Source: Symbiodinium natans
Lineage: Eukaryota; Sar; Dinophyceae; Suessiales; Symbiodiniaceae
Length of the DNA stretch: 64,000 bases
Direction of reading: 5' to 3'
Assembly: GCA_905221605.1 (NCBI GenBank)
Contig: CAJNDS010002404.1
Location: 234,425-298,424, forward strand
Shown here: positions 1 through 10,283 of the stretch, one piece after another
Layout: each line of letters starts with the position of its first letter
How positions within the stretch are numbered: position 1 is the first letter of the stretch
Made by a program: the position numbers and the translations under genes
The notes under the pieces: generated by a model
Told to the model about the DNA's origin: nothing
Seen by the model: the letters and a program-made list of their open reading frames with translations, nothing else
The model's database searches: none

Positions 1-1
1 A

Positions 2-286
2 GGCTGCTCAGAACCACAGGCCTACTTGCAGGGCTCCCTTCGAGATTGCCAGGCTGAGGCTTCCCGACTGAAACTGGAGCTGAAATCTTGTAAGCAGGAC
101 CTCATGCAGGCCCAGCAGCGTGCAGAGCATGCACAGAGGGCTCGCCTACAAGTGGAAGCGGATATGAGGAAGCTCCTCTCCTCACGAGACTTCTTACAGC
201 AACTCAAGCAGGAAATGGAGGGCTTAAAGAGCGTCAAGCCCTCCACAGTGCCTCTGAAACAGTTGCCGGCTTCCGTCATCAAATGA
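2..286 (+). CDS. 3' end of a coiled-coil protein gene (partial)
   Basis: An open frame enters from the left window edge and ends at TGA 284-286. It encodes about 94 residues, and the central 60 are dominated by charged heptads (runs such as RAEHAQRARLQVEADM and LQQLKQEMEGLKS), which reads as a coiled coil. No ATG lies in the visible part, so this is probably the last exon of a larger structural or cytoskeletal-type protein. It has no recognisable family signature. The 3' side runs straight into non-coding DNA. Confidence 0.5.
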   Translation, partial: GCSEPQAYLQGSLRDCQAEASRLKLELKSCKQDLMQAQQRAEHAQRARLQVEADMRKLLSSRDFLQQLKQEMEGLKSVKPSTVPLKQLPASVIK

Positions 287-1075
287 GCGCTTGTGCAGCG
301 CTTGGCTGCAGTGCATAATTCGATTTTCAAGGCCGCGAGCGCAAACCGGGGCCCCTGCATGGGATGTGTGTCAGGCTCTCCAGTCAGGACGTGCAAGGTT
401 ATTGTTGAATTCTGATCCACACACTTGAAAGGCACTGATTCTTTGTGTTGTAACTTCCTGACCTAGCCGAGCTTGGGAGATAATAACCTGCTGGTGGGAA
501 GATGATCTTCCACACCCCTGACTGAGAGGCATTGCGCTTGGGCGTTGGCATGCGATACTGAGATACTTCAATGAATCAGGTGCAAAGACCCTATATGCTG
601 AACGATAAGGGGTGGCAGAGAACACCTGCACGGTTTGCAAGCTTGTGCTGTCCCAGTCGCGGACAGCTGTGAGTCCCTCTTTTTTGTCGTGTGCCAACAC
701 CCAGCGCCTTGCCTGAGACTCTTCGTGCACTCTGCGCGTCCACGCAAAACTTAGTGGGCAGCTTGCAACCCCAGCAGCCACAGAGGTTGGTGATTGTCAG
801 CAGTGAGTAGCGAGATAATTTGCACATGTCCTTTGCAGGGATGATGATCTACTGTTTGCTTAAGAACCCCCCAAACACAAAATGATCGTCTCCTTTGCCC
901 TTATAAGGAAAAGCAATTTTTTTCTAAAGATGCTTTTTTTCGCAATCGTAGTTATCAGAACTCACGCTGCGACCACAGGCACGAGCGTACCATGCGGCCC
1001 TGGATTCGGCGAAGGCTTCCAAGAAAGCGCGGTGCCTGGGGCGGCTCTCTGATGCAGCACAAGAAGCGGCATGGA
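287..1075. other. intergenic stretch
   Basis: No convincing gene is present. Open frames on both strands are short and have no domain-like composition. Positions 848-875 carry TTTGCTTAAGAACCCCCC, which matches one arm of the inverted-repeat element at 3640-3760. Its partner arm is missing, so this looks like a solo or decayed copy. Confidence 0.5.
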
Positions 1076-1190
1076 GTGGGGGCTTCCGAAATTAGGGTTG
1101 AGGGTTTAGGGTTTAGGCTTTTTTTGGCTCCTTATTCTAAGGGGATTCTACTATTTAGGGATCTGTATGTATTCTCGTAAACCCCCAAGT
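1076..1190. mobile_element. MITE-like family A element, copy 1 (interrupted)
   Basis: The left end is GGGGGCTTCCGAAATTAGGG and the right end TCTCGTAAACCCCCA. The ends are imperfect inverted repeats and match the other family A copies in this window. The left arm runs into a short telomere-like string (GGGTTTAGGGTTTAGG). There is no coding capacity, so it is a non-autonomous element. Confidence 0.5.
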
Positions 1191-1322
1191 GTGTTGAATG
1201 GCATGAGTTTGCAGTGAGCCTCGCTCGATCCACGGTGTTCCCAAGCCTAACATTCCGCTACATGCCCTTTGCATGTAGCCGCTGTGCCTGGCGGGTTTGA
1301 GCCAGTGTGATGTCATGTCCAC

Positions 1323-1428
1323 ATGGGGGTTTACGAAAATAGGGGACCCCTAAAATAGATCCAGGTAGTAGGATTCGTTTATTGTAAGGACCCCAAATAA
1401 GGTACCCCTAATTTCGAAAGCCCCCATA
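1323..1428. mobile_element. MITE-like family A element, copy 2
   Basis: About 106 bp bounded by ATGGGGGTTTACGAAAATAG at the left and CTAATTTCGAAAGCCCCCAT at the right. These are inverted repeats of about 25 bp with a few mismatches. The interior contains paired GGGGACCCCT and AAGGTACCCCT blocks, so the whole unit can fold as a hairpin. It has no ORF. Confidence 0.65.
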
Positions 1429-1526
1429 TGGGTATTAGGGGTACCCCTAATATACCCCAAATACTATAATCCTTATTATAGGAACCCCAAAGGGCACACC
1501 CCTAATTTCGAAAAACCCCATATGTG
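1425..1526. mobile_element. MITE-like family A element, copy 3 (abuts copy 2)
   Basis: Shares the CCCATATGGG boundary with copy 2 and ends CTAATTTCGAAAAACCCCAT. The interior AGGGGTACCCCTAATATACC repeats the family pattern. Two adjacent copies sharing a terminus suggest insertion of one element into the end of another, or tandem duplication. Confidence 0.55.
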
Positions 1527-1539
1527 TACGTCAAGGTTG

Positions 1540-1612
1540 GTTGTGAAACCCTGAACCCTAAACCTTGAACCCTAAACCCTGAACCCTAAACCCTAAACCC
1601 TAAACCCTAAGC
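1540..1612. repeat. interstitial telomere-like array (CCCTAAA/CCCTGAA)
   Basis: About ten units of CCCTAAA with interspersed CCCTGAA variants. This is the plant/dinoflagellate TTTAGGG telomere motif read on the other strand. A second short array lies at 1737-1802. Both are internal, not chromosome ends. Confidence 0.85.
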
Positions 1613-1736
1613 CCGTACGTCAAGGTTGGTTATGGTGCTCGAGCCTGCCGAGCTGAAGCCGGTCTGGGAGGACGTAGTCGGGGACCAAGCGGGCCGGCTC
1701 GGGCTTTGGCGTGTGCCGTTCCTTCACTCGTCCCAA

Positions 1737-1802
1737 GCCCTAAACCCTAAACCCGAAACCCTAAATCCTGAACCCTGAACCCTGAACCCTAAAGCCCAAA
1801 CC
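1737..1802. repeat. interstitial telomere-like array
   Basis: Degenerate CCCTAAA units (CCCTAAACCCGAAACCCTAA and CCCTGAA variants). An identical 16-base word, GTACGTCAAGGTTGGT, occurs on both sides of the preceding array (about 1527 and about 1615). That array is therefore flanked by a direct repeat. Confidence 0.8.
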
Positions 1803-1972
1803 CCGCTTAAGCTTGCTTTGACTGTGCCACCAGCGCATGCCGTGGCCACAGCTACGCCAAGGCTGCAAAGATCATGCTTGCAGTCAAGCGGCCGAAGCCC
1901 GTCCTCGCAGGCCCCCAGCCAGCGAAACATGTCGGAACGTTGAATTGTGCGGAGCATGGGTTGAGATATCAC

Positions 1973-2082
1973 ATGGCGGGTTTCCGAAAATAGGTGTGCC
2001 CCTTTTTGGGGGTTCCGAGAATGAGGATTACAGTATTTTGGGGGAAAAAGGGGTACCCCCCTAATTTTCGGAAATGCCCATA
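1973..2082. mobile_element. MITE-like family A element, copy 4
   Basis: Bounded by ATGGCGGGTTTCCGAAAATA and CCTAATTTTCGGAAATGCCC. These are inverted repeats, and the interior pairs GTGTGCCCCTTTTTGGGG with GGGGAAAAAGGGGTACCCCC. It has no ORF. Confidence 0.6.
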
Positions 2083-2259
2083 GAAGTCATGATGAATCGT
2101 GCAACGCCGCGCAGGCGCTGGCTTTGCTGTCGCTGTGGCCCTGATTGTCGCGGTGGCGGTGACGGCCTCCCAGCCGTATCCAGCACTGCCGAAGGTTTTC
2201 CCGCCGCGGGCTGAACTTGGCAGTTTCATGGTAGAGATCCTTTGCAGCCCCACGCTCTC

Positions 2260-2341
2260 TCCGCCCTCAACTCACCACTCTCCCCGCTCCACTCTCCGCT
2301 CTCCCCACTCTCCCCACTCTCCGCTCTCACTTCTTTCCATA
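2260..2341. repeat. pyrimidine-rich CTCTCCCCACT microsatellite
   Basis: A run of CTCTCC, CCACTC and CGCTCTC units with strong strand asymmetry. Short overlapping open frames here are only translations of the repeat. Confidence 0.7.
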
Positions 2342-3287
2342 CACCTGCAGTGAGCGATTTCAAGGGGGTCCAATGCGGCCCCGCACTCTCCCTGCCCTGA
2401 CAACCCGTCACCACTCTCACCACCCCTCCTCCCACAACACCTGCCTTGTGGCATGAAGCATGTGGGCTTCGGGGCTGACTTCGTGGCATCGCAAGTTGGA
2501 GTGGTAAAGCTTCATCTTCACGGAATCAACAAGTTTGGGACAGCAAACGGGATTTTGCAGGTCAGCCATGCAGATTTCCCCTTCCAACAAATCCTTGCAT
2601 GTAGTCGGTGCACACATTCCTGCTCGGGGTAATGCCGCGCCGGGGGAGAAGTCACACCAAGACCCACCCCATCAGTCATGGAAGCACGCCTGCGCTTGCG
2701 GATTGTCGCAAAGGCCAGAGCACCACCGCGAAGCTGGCCGGCCCATGCTACAGAGCTTCGCGCCGTCCACGCTGGCAGAGGAGCCGACGGGTGAAGCGCG
2801 CTGCGCGCTGCGTGGGTTTCATGCAACAGCATCTGAGACTAGTATGGATGCACTTATGCTGGGGCTGCCTGACTGTAGCTTGTAGGTAGGTGAATGAAAT
2901 GTGTCACGAGTTCACACGTTCATGGTCAATTTCGAGGCTCACATGTTCGCAGCTGACGCAGCTTGTACTGCATGCGCTTCTCTTGTCCAAGGCTTGACTG
3001 CACCTTAGCTCGAAGGAGGAAGCCCCTCTCACCATCCAAATGTGCGAGCCTGGCCGCATGGTGCTTAGAGACTTAGGCAGAACCTTGCAGGTCCTGAGCA
3101 CCTCAACTCTGTAGAGCTCAGCTTCTCAGCCCTTATCCCTTTGCAAAGCTTTGTAAACAGCTGAAAAGCAGAAGCGGCTGGCTGAGGCGGGTTAGCCTCG
3201 CCGGGTTGCCCAGTTTTCGATTCGTTTCGGGCATGCCCTAGGGGGCATGCTCCATGTTCATGGATGTCCAGACAGGTCGGTTACATT
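2342..3287. other. intergenic stretch, nothing recognised
   Basis: Mixed-composition DNA near 55% GC. Short open frames occur on both strands, but none has domain-like content and none continues through a plausible splice site to another. Confidence 0.4.
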
Positions 3288-3363
3288 ATGGGGGTTTACG
3301 ATAATAAGGAGGCCCGAATATAGGCCCCGAAATGGAAGCCCATCGCTAACCGCTAACCCCCAT
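3288..3363. mobile_element. MITE-like family A element, decayed copy 5
   Basis: Begins ATGGGGGTTTACGATAATAA and ends CGCTAACCCCCATG. It is shorter than its relatives, with an eroded right half. Confidence 0.4.
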
Positions 3364-3483
3364 GTGTCACATTCGGATTTCCTTCTGCAGAGTTGAGAGC
3401 CGCTCAGACTATCTCAGACTGGTGACGAGAGACTCGTACAGTCGAGGTTTGCCAGTTACAGGTTGGGATTTGAAATGCCTTGA

Positions 3484-3545
3484 ACCCAAAACCCTAAACC
3501 CTAAACCCCAAGCCCCAAACCCCAAACCCCAAACCCTCAACCTAC
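3484..3545. repeat. interstitial telomere-like array
   Basis: AACCCTAAACCCTAAACCCC followed by CCCCAAA variants. The drift from CCCTAAA to CCCCAAA is confined to one side, as expected from local slippage after seeding. Confidence 0.8.
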
Positions 3546-3639
3546 AAACAAGAGGTGTGCACTGCACTGGTGCGACTTGGAGAGCACTCCGAGCAGCCGG
3601 AAGCCTTGCAACGCATCATCAAGTTGCCTGCGCATCACT

Positions 3640-3760
3640 ACTACTTGCTTAAGAACCCCTCCAAAATAGTAAAAAAAACATGTTATTCCTCATAAGGGCC
3701 GTACAGGGATTATTTTTGTTTTTTTTTTTGGGGGAGGGGGGGGTTCTCAAGCAAGTAGTC
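3640..3760. mobile_element. MITE-like family B element
   Basis: Terminal inverted repeats ACTACTTGCTTAAGAACCCC (3640-3659) and GGGTTCTCAAGCAAGTAGTC (right end) differ by about one base. The interior has A- and T-rich tracts. It is about 120 bp and non-coding. A solo arm of the same family lies at 848-875. Confidence 0.65.
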
Positions 3761-3884
3761 GGTCAGGAGTTTGCATTCGCTGTGAAGTCTCGCGCCATCA
3801 GCTCTTAAACTTGGAGCCTGCTCAGATAACCTGACATCTTGGCCAACGTCTCAAGCCGCGAACTCTGATCGCTGTGGTTTGGAT

Positions 3885-3952
3885 TGTATGGATGTGTATG
3901 GATGTCTATGATTGTGTATGGATGTGTGTGGATGCGTACGGATGTGCATCCC
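3885..3952. repeat. GGATGTGTAT-type decamer repeat
   Basis: Six to seven degenerate copies of a 10-bp GGATGTGTAT unit in tandem. Confidence 0.6.
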
Positions 3953-4082
3953 GGGGTCTTGCTGAGGCTGCAACCTGTAGATGCTATTCTCGGGCAGCAT
4001 CGTCGGCCTCGTTGGGGGCCTAGCGCCCAAAGTTTACTGGCTGCGCAACTGCTCTCTTTGCCTTCTAGGGTTTAGGGTTTCG

Positions 4083-4753
4083 GGATGCGATCGCACGGGA
4101 CCTAATGCCGGATAATCAGAGCATCAGGTGATATGCATCCCGACACTGTTCCTCAGCATGCAAGCGCTCAGGTGCACGAATATCAGCTTGTCGCTTGTTG
4201 TAAGTGGGTCCCGACCCGCATTCTTGACGCAGGCCTGACGTTTTTTTGTCAGCCTTGGCAAACTCAGCGGCTGCAAGTCTGACAAATGGTCCTCGCTTTG
4301 GTCGCAGGAGGTGCTTCATGCCCAGGCTTTGAGCTTTGTGAGGGCCGCAGTTTCGAGAAGGCTTCGAGTGACGAACATCTTGGCTCTGGGGGGATTTGCG
4401 GGTCAGATGGGCTAAGGCTTCGGCAGAGTATTCTGACGCCACGTGGATGGAGGTGCCATCCGTGTGGGAGAGTCTTGCGTTGAAAGCAACTTGGGAGCGC
4501 GGGAGTGCGTCCCGATACCAAGGTGGCCTCTGCGACCAGCCGCCGGCTGCAGTCGGTGGTTTTGGAGGATTGGCCGACGCAGCCTTGGCCATCTCATCAG
4601 CAGTGTCGCAGGATCTCGTAGGCATTCGTAGGCTTCAGCGAGGGTGAGGCAGGCGCGCTCGCACCAGGTCTGGGACGACACAAGTGGATGCCTTGACGCA
4701 GCTTCCGCAAATCAACTTGGGCTTCACAACCGCCAGGTGCGGTCTTGCTCGCA
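4083..4753. other. unassigned stretch with overlapping open frames
   Basis: Five mutually overlapping open frames cover 4116-4681 on both strands, the longest a 169-codon minus frame. This high-GC block has too few stops to choose among them. None shows a motif I recognise, so I do not call a gene. Confidence 0.35.
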
Positions 4754-4862
4754 TATGGGGGTTTTCCGAAATGAGGGGTACCTTATTGGGTTCCTGATTA
4801 TAAGGGAATCCTACTGTTTTATGAGATGTACGTTCGGGGCCCCTTCTTTTCGTAGACCCCAA
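4754..4862. mobile_element. MITE-like family A element, copy 6
   Basis: Begins ATGGGGGTTTTCCGAAATGA and ends CTTCTTTTCGTAGACCCC. The middle contains the family's CCTGATTATAAGGGAATCCT motif, which is also recognisable in copies 1 and 2. Confidence 0.6.
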
Positions 4863-4918
4863 TTAAGTAAAGATGAAGTCAGTTGGTTCCCGGGTCTTCA
4901 GGGGCTTCCCAACTCATC

Positions 4919-4997
4919 ACCCTAAACCCTAAACCCTAACCCCACCCTAAACCGTACACCCTACACCCTATACCCTAAACCCTAAACCCCAAACCCA
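4919..4997. repeat. interstitial telomere-like array
   Basis: CCCTAAA units with CCGTACACC and CCCTACA variants, ending in CCCCAAA. Confidence 0.85.
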
Positions 4998-5100
4998 GTT
5001 CATCCCGCTGCCAACTCCAGGAGATCATCCAGCACATGTGAAGACTCGATCTACTGCTACTGCAGCCCGAAGTCCTGCACCACACCGTCAGGAGATGGCG

Positions 5101-5330
5101 GTTTAGGGTTTGGGGTTTGGGGTTTGGGGTTTAGGTTTAGGGTTTGCTTTTGCTTCTGCTTACCCAGTTCCTTTCACGGAGTTCAAGTCGCTGTCGCACT
5201 TGCCGCATGTGGACAGGATTCCGGAGGACCCAGAACGACCTTACCTTGCCAGCGCAGCCTTGATCTTGGTGCGCAATGTCTGGGTTTTGGGTTTAGGGTT
5301 TAGGGTTTAGGGTTTAGGGTTTAGGGTGCC
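5101..5330 (+). other. exon-like segment between two telomeric arrays
   Basis: TTTAGGG/TTTGGGG repeats (5101-5148) and TTTAGGG repeats (5284-5327) flank about 120 bp. That segment follows a pyrimidine tract ending TTACCCAG and stays open as PFTEFKSLSHLPHVDRIPED and onward. The layout resembles the spliced genes at 10-19 kb, whose introns are full of telomeric repeat. I cannot identify the gene or neighbouring exons. Confidence 0.3.
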
Positions 5331-5652
5331 TCACTCGGCTTTTGATTCATGGCAGTGTAGCATCATTAGAATCTGATTGCTCCACTGTATTGGAGTTCAA
5401 CATCATCTCGAGATGCCAGACGAGCGAAACAAGGACAAGAAGTAGCATCTCGGGATCTGAGGTCGGAAGGTGTGGACAACTCGCTGCAGTTACAAAGTCA
5501 GCCAAGCACCGGGCTGAATTGTGATGCGCTGGGATCAGCTTCCGGGGGTCGAGGGAGACCTTGCACTCCGGTTTCTTTCGTGGTGGTACGGGGTCTAAGG
5601 GTCTCTTTAGGGGACAAAGCTGCATCCTGGCAGCGTACTTGCAAACATTAAA

Positions 5653-5757
5653 ATGGGGGTCTACGAAAATCAGGAACCCCTAATATAGCCCCCAAAGAGT
5701 AGGCCTTATTCTAAATCAGGACCCCAATAAGCCGCCCCTATGTTCGGAAACCCCCAA
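5653..5757. mobile_element. MITE-like family A element, copy 7
   Basis: Begins ATGGGGGTCTACGAAAATCA and ends CCTATGTTCGGAAACCCCC. These are inverted repeats, with paired GAACCCCTAATATAGCCCCC and AGGACCCCAATAAG interior blocks. Confidence 0.6.
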
Positions 5758-5820
5758 AGTCTAGGCACGGAGTGTACACATGTGATGCGGGGAAACGTTC
5801 TCAGGCCATGACGTGGAACC

Positions 5821-5974
5821 CATATTTGGAGGTTCAGGGTACTTATAACCCAATTATAAGTGTAGTTATAACCCACTCACTTACAAGCCTCTTGAGTACC
5901 CTAATAAGGTTAGAGTTGGAGTAAAAGTACAGTTACAATTGGGTTACTAAGTACCACGAACCTCCAAGTATGTG
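5821..5974. mobile_element. MITE-like family C element
   Basis: About 154 bp with long terminal inverted repeats. The left arm begins CATATTTGGAGGTTC and continues GGTACTTATAACCCAATTAT. The right arm reads TACAATTGGGTTACTAAGTACC and CGAACCTCCAAGTATGTG. The arms pair over about 38 bp with a few mismatches. It is non-coding and unrelated in sequence to families A and B. Confidence 0.65.
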
Positions 5975-7318
5975 CGGTGCAAGGCAGTTTGTTCCATTCT
6001 CCGCATTGCAAAGTGGGGCCACTTTTTTCGCGGCTGCTTATCTGTCCTTTTTTATATAAATGTGTTTTTATTTGATTTTTTATATCAAAGTGCTTTCGCC
6101 CAGGCTTGGAAGTCATTGTGCTTTTCGGCATCGTGCAGGAGGTATCACTCGCCATGCCATTTGCCAGTTATGCTTGGTGACTGTGAAGATCATTCTGAAG
6201 GGTGTATTGCAATTTGGTCTGATGGTGTTTGATATGGTTTTTCAGTGGCGAAACGACAAGATAGGGTCGAAAAGCTTTCAGCAGCCAGAGGCTCGTCATA
6301 GGCAATGCCGAAATGCACAAAGGACCAAGTGCAAAGCAGCATGGGCTTGTCACGGCAGAGGTGCATACAGATTGCCCTCCATGTTGTACAGGTGCAGGGC
6401 TGTGTGGTATTACATCCTATTCGTAACTAGAGGAGGATTGCACACCAACTCCATCCGAACCTGCATGCGCCATGCCAGGTGTTGCCGTCATTGAGTGGCA
6501 CGACAAAGGCCGCCTTCGATGCGAGCTTCGACCCTGCCCCGGCCCTGAGACCTGCAACAGCGCATCACGCACACCAGGCTGCCTAGACATCGCGATGTTT
6601 ATACCGCAACATGAAAGCAACGCCTGTTTCATCGCGGGCGGCCGCTGACAGATATCGACCTCCCATTTGTGCTTCGCTTGGGCTGTTGGGATGCTCCCCC
6701 TTATGCTGACAGTCCTTAATCAGGATTCGAGTACCCGCGATTTTTGTCGGGGAACATCCCAATTGAGCTGTCTGGAAGGCCAGTTCAACCGTGGAGACAT
6801 GGCAGCCAAGGCCAGCCCCTGGTCACAACGAGCCATGCTGCGCGTTTGCAACGAGTTGTTGGGCCCCGAGCGGCGGTTCTACGGGGGATTCCGGGGTTTA
6901 GGTTTTAGGGTTTAGGGTGTTTTGTGTAGCCACGAGTGCTGCTGTAAGGGAGGTCCTTAGTACCCGGCTGGCTGCAGAGACCTGGTTGCAAAAAGGGTGT
7001 TTTGTGTTCGGGTCTCTGGGGCTCCGATTTTGGGAAATTGTTTGGCCCTTGGCGGATCTGAGACTCGTGGCCGTCATCTCATCTCTGGGCCTCACAAGAC
7101 CTTCGCCGTTAAGTTTCGTCCTTGCTGCCCCCTTTTTCTCCGTTACTTTAGGACTTTATAATAACATCTTTCACAAAACCTGTAGAAAACTTGTGCAACA
7201 TGAGGCCCTCAGAGCTGAACATTCTCAGCTCCAGCTGCTGGATCCAGGACTTCCGCGGCTCGGCACAAGAAGGTTCTGCGATGTTTTAGTGTTTCGGGTC
7301 GTCCTAGGCCTAGGCTGT
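5975..7318. other. intergenic stretch
   Basis: Includes an AT-rich tract at 6045-6100 and a short TTTAGGG array at 6896-6918. Several 60-140-codon open frames overlap on both strands, and none carries a recognisable domain. A small segment near 7185-7245 (KLVQHEALRAEHSQLQLLD) has coiled-coil character and could be an isolated exon. Confidence 0.35.
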
Positions 7319-7380
7319 GTTTAGGGTTTAGGGTTCAGGGTTCAGGGTTTAGGGTCTAGGGTTTAGGGTTTAGGGTTTAG
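7319..7380. repeat. interstitial telomere-like array (TTTAGGG)
   Basis: Eight to nine units, with TTCAGGG and TCTAGGG variants. Confidence 0.85.
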
Positions 7381-8189
7381 GACCACAGAAAAAGTCGGCG
7401 AATCTGCCGAGCTCGTCGTTGTTTCTCTTGGCCCCGGAGGAGTCTCGGGTCAAGGTGTTCGTTGAGAGTCGTGCGAGTAGGGCGAGCTGTTGCCGCCCTG
7501 CTCACCCATCTACTGTGCCTCTGTGGACGTTCCTTTGATCCCCTCCTCAGCTTCGGGTCCGGGCAAGGTGTGCAGGCTCAGCATTGAGCCGCCTCATCTC
7601 TCCAAGCCCGAACCACGCTCTCAGGGTGTAGTGGTGAGTGTGATACGGCGATTGCTGGCCCAGCCAACTGCCTTAGCTTCTTGTCGGCATCAGCATCCGC
7701 CTCCTCTGTGAACGGGTTGATCCCGAGCCGAGCGTGCGACCCATTGCGGTCCTGGAACGGAGCACCCTCACCAAGTTCCTTGCTGCCGCCCTGCTGCCAC
7801 CCCAGAACAATGCTTTCTGCTGGCGCCTGATGCCCTGGTCGTGCAGTACATGTGGTGTTGTTTCCTGAGTCTCATGTCGTTTTGTCTTCTTCCCAGGCGC
7901 CCCAGCTAAGTCCTTCCCCCTTATTCCTCTCCATTGAGCCTGCAGCCTCACTGTTCCTCGTCTGAATGGCCCAGACATGCTGACCAACCTGTTGGCACCT
8001 GTTGGAGCCGCCCCGCGGCGGCAAAGCTCAGCAGCTCCGACTGGACTTTGCTGCTAACGCTGGCCACGGCTTCTTTGGACATATGCTTCGCCCCGTTCCG
8101 CCAGCTTCTCTGCATGACGCCGGTTTCAAGCCTGTGTCGATCTTTGCCATCGTCCTAGCGATGCTCAAATACGCACGCTGCTTTTAACC
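7381..8189. other. unassigned, exon-like fragments
   Basis: The segment near 7715-7850 stays open on the plus strand as VDPEPSVRPIAVLERSTLTK and onward and has a protein-like look. It has no family signature and no clean partner exon. The remainder is non-coding as far as I can tell. Confidence 0.3.
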
Positions 8190-8233
8190 GAGAATTAGTT
8201 TTTTTACACGTACGTGTAAAAAAACTAATTCTC
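8190..8233. repeat. 44-bp perfect palindrome
   Basis: Arms GAGAATTAG and CTAATTCTC enclose T7 and A7 tracts around the self-complementary core ACACGTACGTGT. All 22 base pairs match with no spacer, so it would extrude as a cruciform or fold as a hairpin in RNA. The sequence around it is not repetitive. Confidence 0.9.
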
Positions 8234-8581
8234 AGTATGCGAAGTTTAATATCCATTGCCATGCATTGTCTTGTTGTCTTTTGACCGCTCGACGAAGGAA
8301 GTGCCTGTTTGCTGCCGGGACATTGAGTCTGCCTTGCAACGACTCTCATGGTTGCGTTCGGAACAACTCCGAGCTGCCCGCATCACGAAATGCATCATGA
8401 CAACAAGTTGGCCAACCGTATGGTCTCGCAATGAAAAGGGATCAAGATGAAGCATTGCCGATACGTTGCGAGGACAGGATTGCAGATGATTCAGTCCAAG
8501 GGAAAAAGTTGGTCGTGTTGGATTCCTGTTTGGCAGATGACAAACCAGTTTTCGCCATCAGGTCGACAATGTCTGTCATTT

Positions 8582-8675
8582 GGGATGTTCCCTTGTACCA
8601 ACAGTCCTGAATAGGGATGATAGTACCCCCGATAAAAATCCCCACTAAGGATTGTTGGTATAAGGGGAACATCCC
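8582..8675. mobile_element. inverted-repeat element (possible family A relative)
   Basis: The left arm 8582-8607 (GGGATGTTCCCTTGTACCAA) and right arm 8649-8675 (TTGGTATAAGGGGAACATCC) are inverted repeats with about three differences. They enclose about 40 bp containing AGTACCCCCGAT. It is non-coding. Confidence 0.5.
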
Positions 8676-10283
8676 AATCTGCAAGGAAGTTCTACTTTGC
8701 TGCTACAAGTGTGGGTCTGCCAACACAAAATGAAGTGTTCGCATGTTTCATGTTGGTACGGACTCTGAACAGCCTCCGTTCGCCGTCTTCTGGCACAGGT
8801 AATTGGCTTATCAGCCGCGGGCAGAAATTCCCTGTGGATCGCTCCGTGCTCAGATCTCCGATCGCGCGCATGCAGCATCCTTGCGTGTGTCGGCTGCTTT
8901 GGGCGTCCGTGTGGTCCGACAGGAATAGGAACTCCCATCACGTGCCGGCTGGGTATATAAGGGCATGTGCAGGCTCTGGTGTTGGGCCAGGTGCATTTGC
9001 CAAGGTTTTCTGGACTTTCACCTCACTCTCAAGGAGTTTTTGGTGAGTTACCCTGCTGCTGCATCGGCCGTGCCCCCTGGGCATCGACTCTTCTGCGGAG
9101 CACTTGCAGGGTGGTTTGGGGTTTAGGGTTTCGGGTTTCGGGTTTAGGGTTTAGGGTAACTGCAAGTGCCTTCCGAGGCCATGTGGCTGAACGAGGCAAA
9201 CAACTTGACAGCCACGAAGTTCACGTTTCAGGCCCCACTGCAGCTGGATGACTTGACAAGGCATGCAAAGAAATCCCATGTAGTCCTATAGTGGCTCGTC
9301 GCTCTCATCAGGAGAAGAAATCCTTCAATTGCATGTGCTTAGATAGGGCACAGCAGAAAATCCCTTGCTCTCTATGCTAGTCTACGGGCGGGCCTATTTT
9401 CAAGAGGGCATGCCTTCAGGCATGTTTTACCTCATGTGCGGAAGATGCGGAAGTCCGGGAAGAAGCGCCAATAAATCCACATGAGGCCTCTATTCTTCTT
9501 GCACTCGCTGCATCCTGAACTCTGCAACCTCCTAGAAGCTCCAAACCCCAAAGCGGGAATTTGCAGCCCTGCTTGGCTTGTGTCATTATGTTTTAAATGG
9601 TTGTATATTGATGTGCGCACAAAGCTCACTTAACATTCGTAGTTTGTGAGGTTAATTGTTGGTGTTGCTACTCTTACTTGCGATCAGCCTTCCAGATCTT
9701 TGAGGAGCTCTACAACGAGAAAACAGTCATGAGCAAAAAGGGTTCTATTATCAATTACGCATAATGCCGTTTAAAGATTAGAAAAAACAACCAAAGGTAA
9801 ACAGCATTCGAAAACCGTCCAACATGCATTTTAATGTTCAGAAGCTGCAGACTCTCGCGCCAGAAGGATAGGTAGGCCTGGCTCATAGTCCTTGAACTTA
9901 GAGCAAACCCCCATATCAACAAGTACGTGCTTCTGGGAAAGGTCGTCCCGACGGATGGAGCTGACGCCACACTCCAGATGAGATCACGATGGGTGGCCTA
10001 TGCCGGACTCCTAACCTGGAAGGATGAGCAGACGTTTCGTTACATGGGGCAGAAGTTGTTGATGCTTCTCGGCTACAGATCGGCGGTCTCAACGCAGAAG
10101 CAACCTCCACTGCAGCCGGCGCTTGGGTGCCTGCCTCAGTGCAAGAAAGCAAGCCAGGGCGTTTCACGCAGCAAGAAGGGGCCGTTCACAACAAGTGTTG
10201 GAAGCCCGGATTGGACCGCTGGCTCGGAAGCCATTCACGTGAGGTGGGGGAGGGGCGGGGATGTTTCTGGTAGCCTGCCAGCC
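8676..10283. other. intergenic stretch upstream of the TIR-like/ankyrin cluster
   Basis: Holds a TTTAGGG/TTTCGGG array at 9117-9160 and otherwise nothing recognisable. Frame +3 is open from 9927 into the first exon of the next gene, so 5' untranslated sequence may extend there. The window gives no way to place a trans-splice acceptor. Confidence 0.4.
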
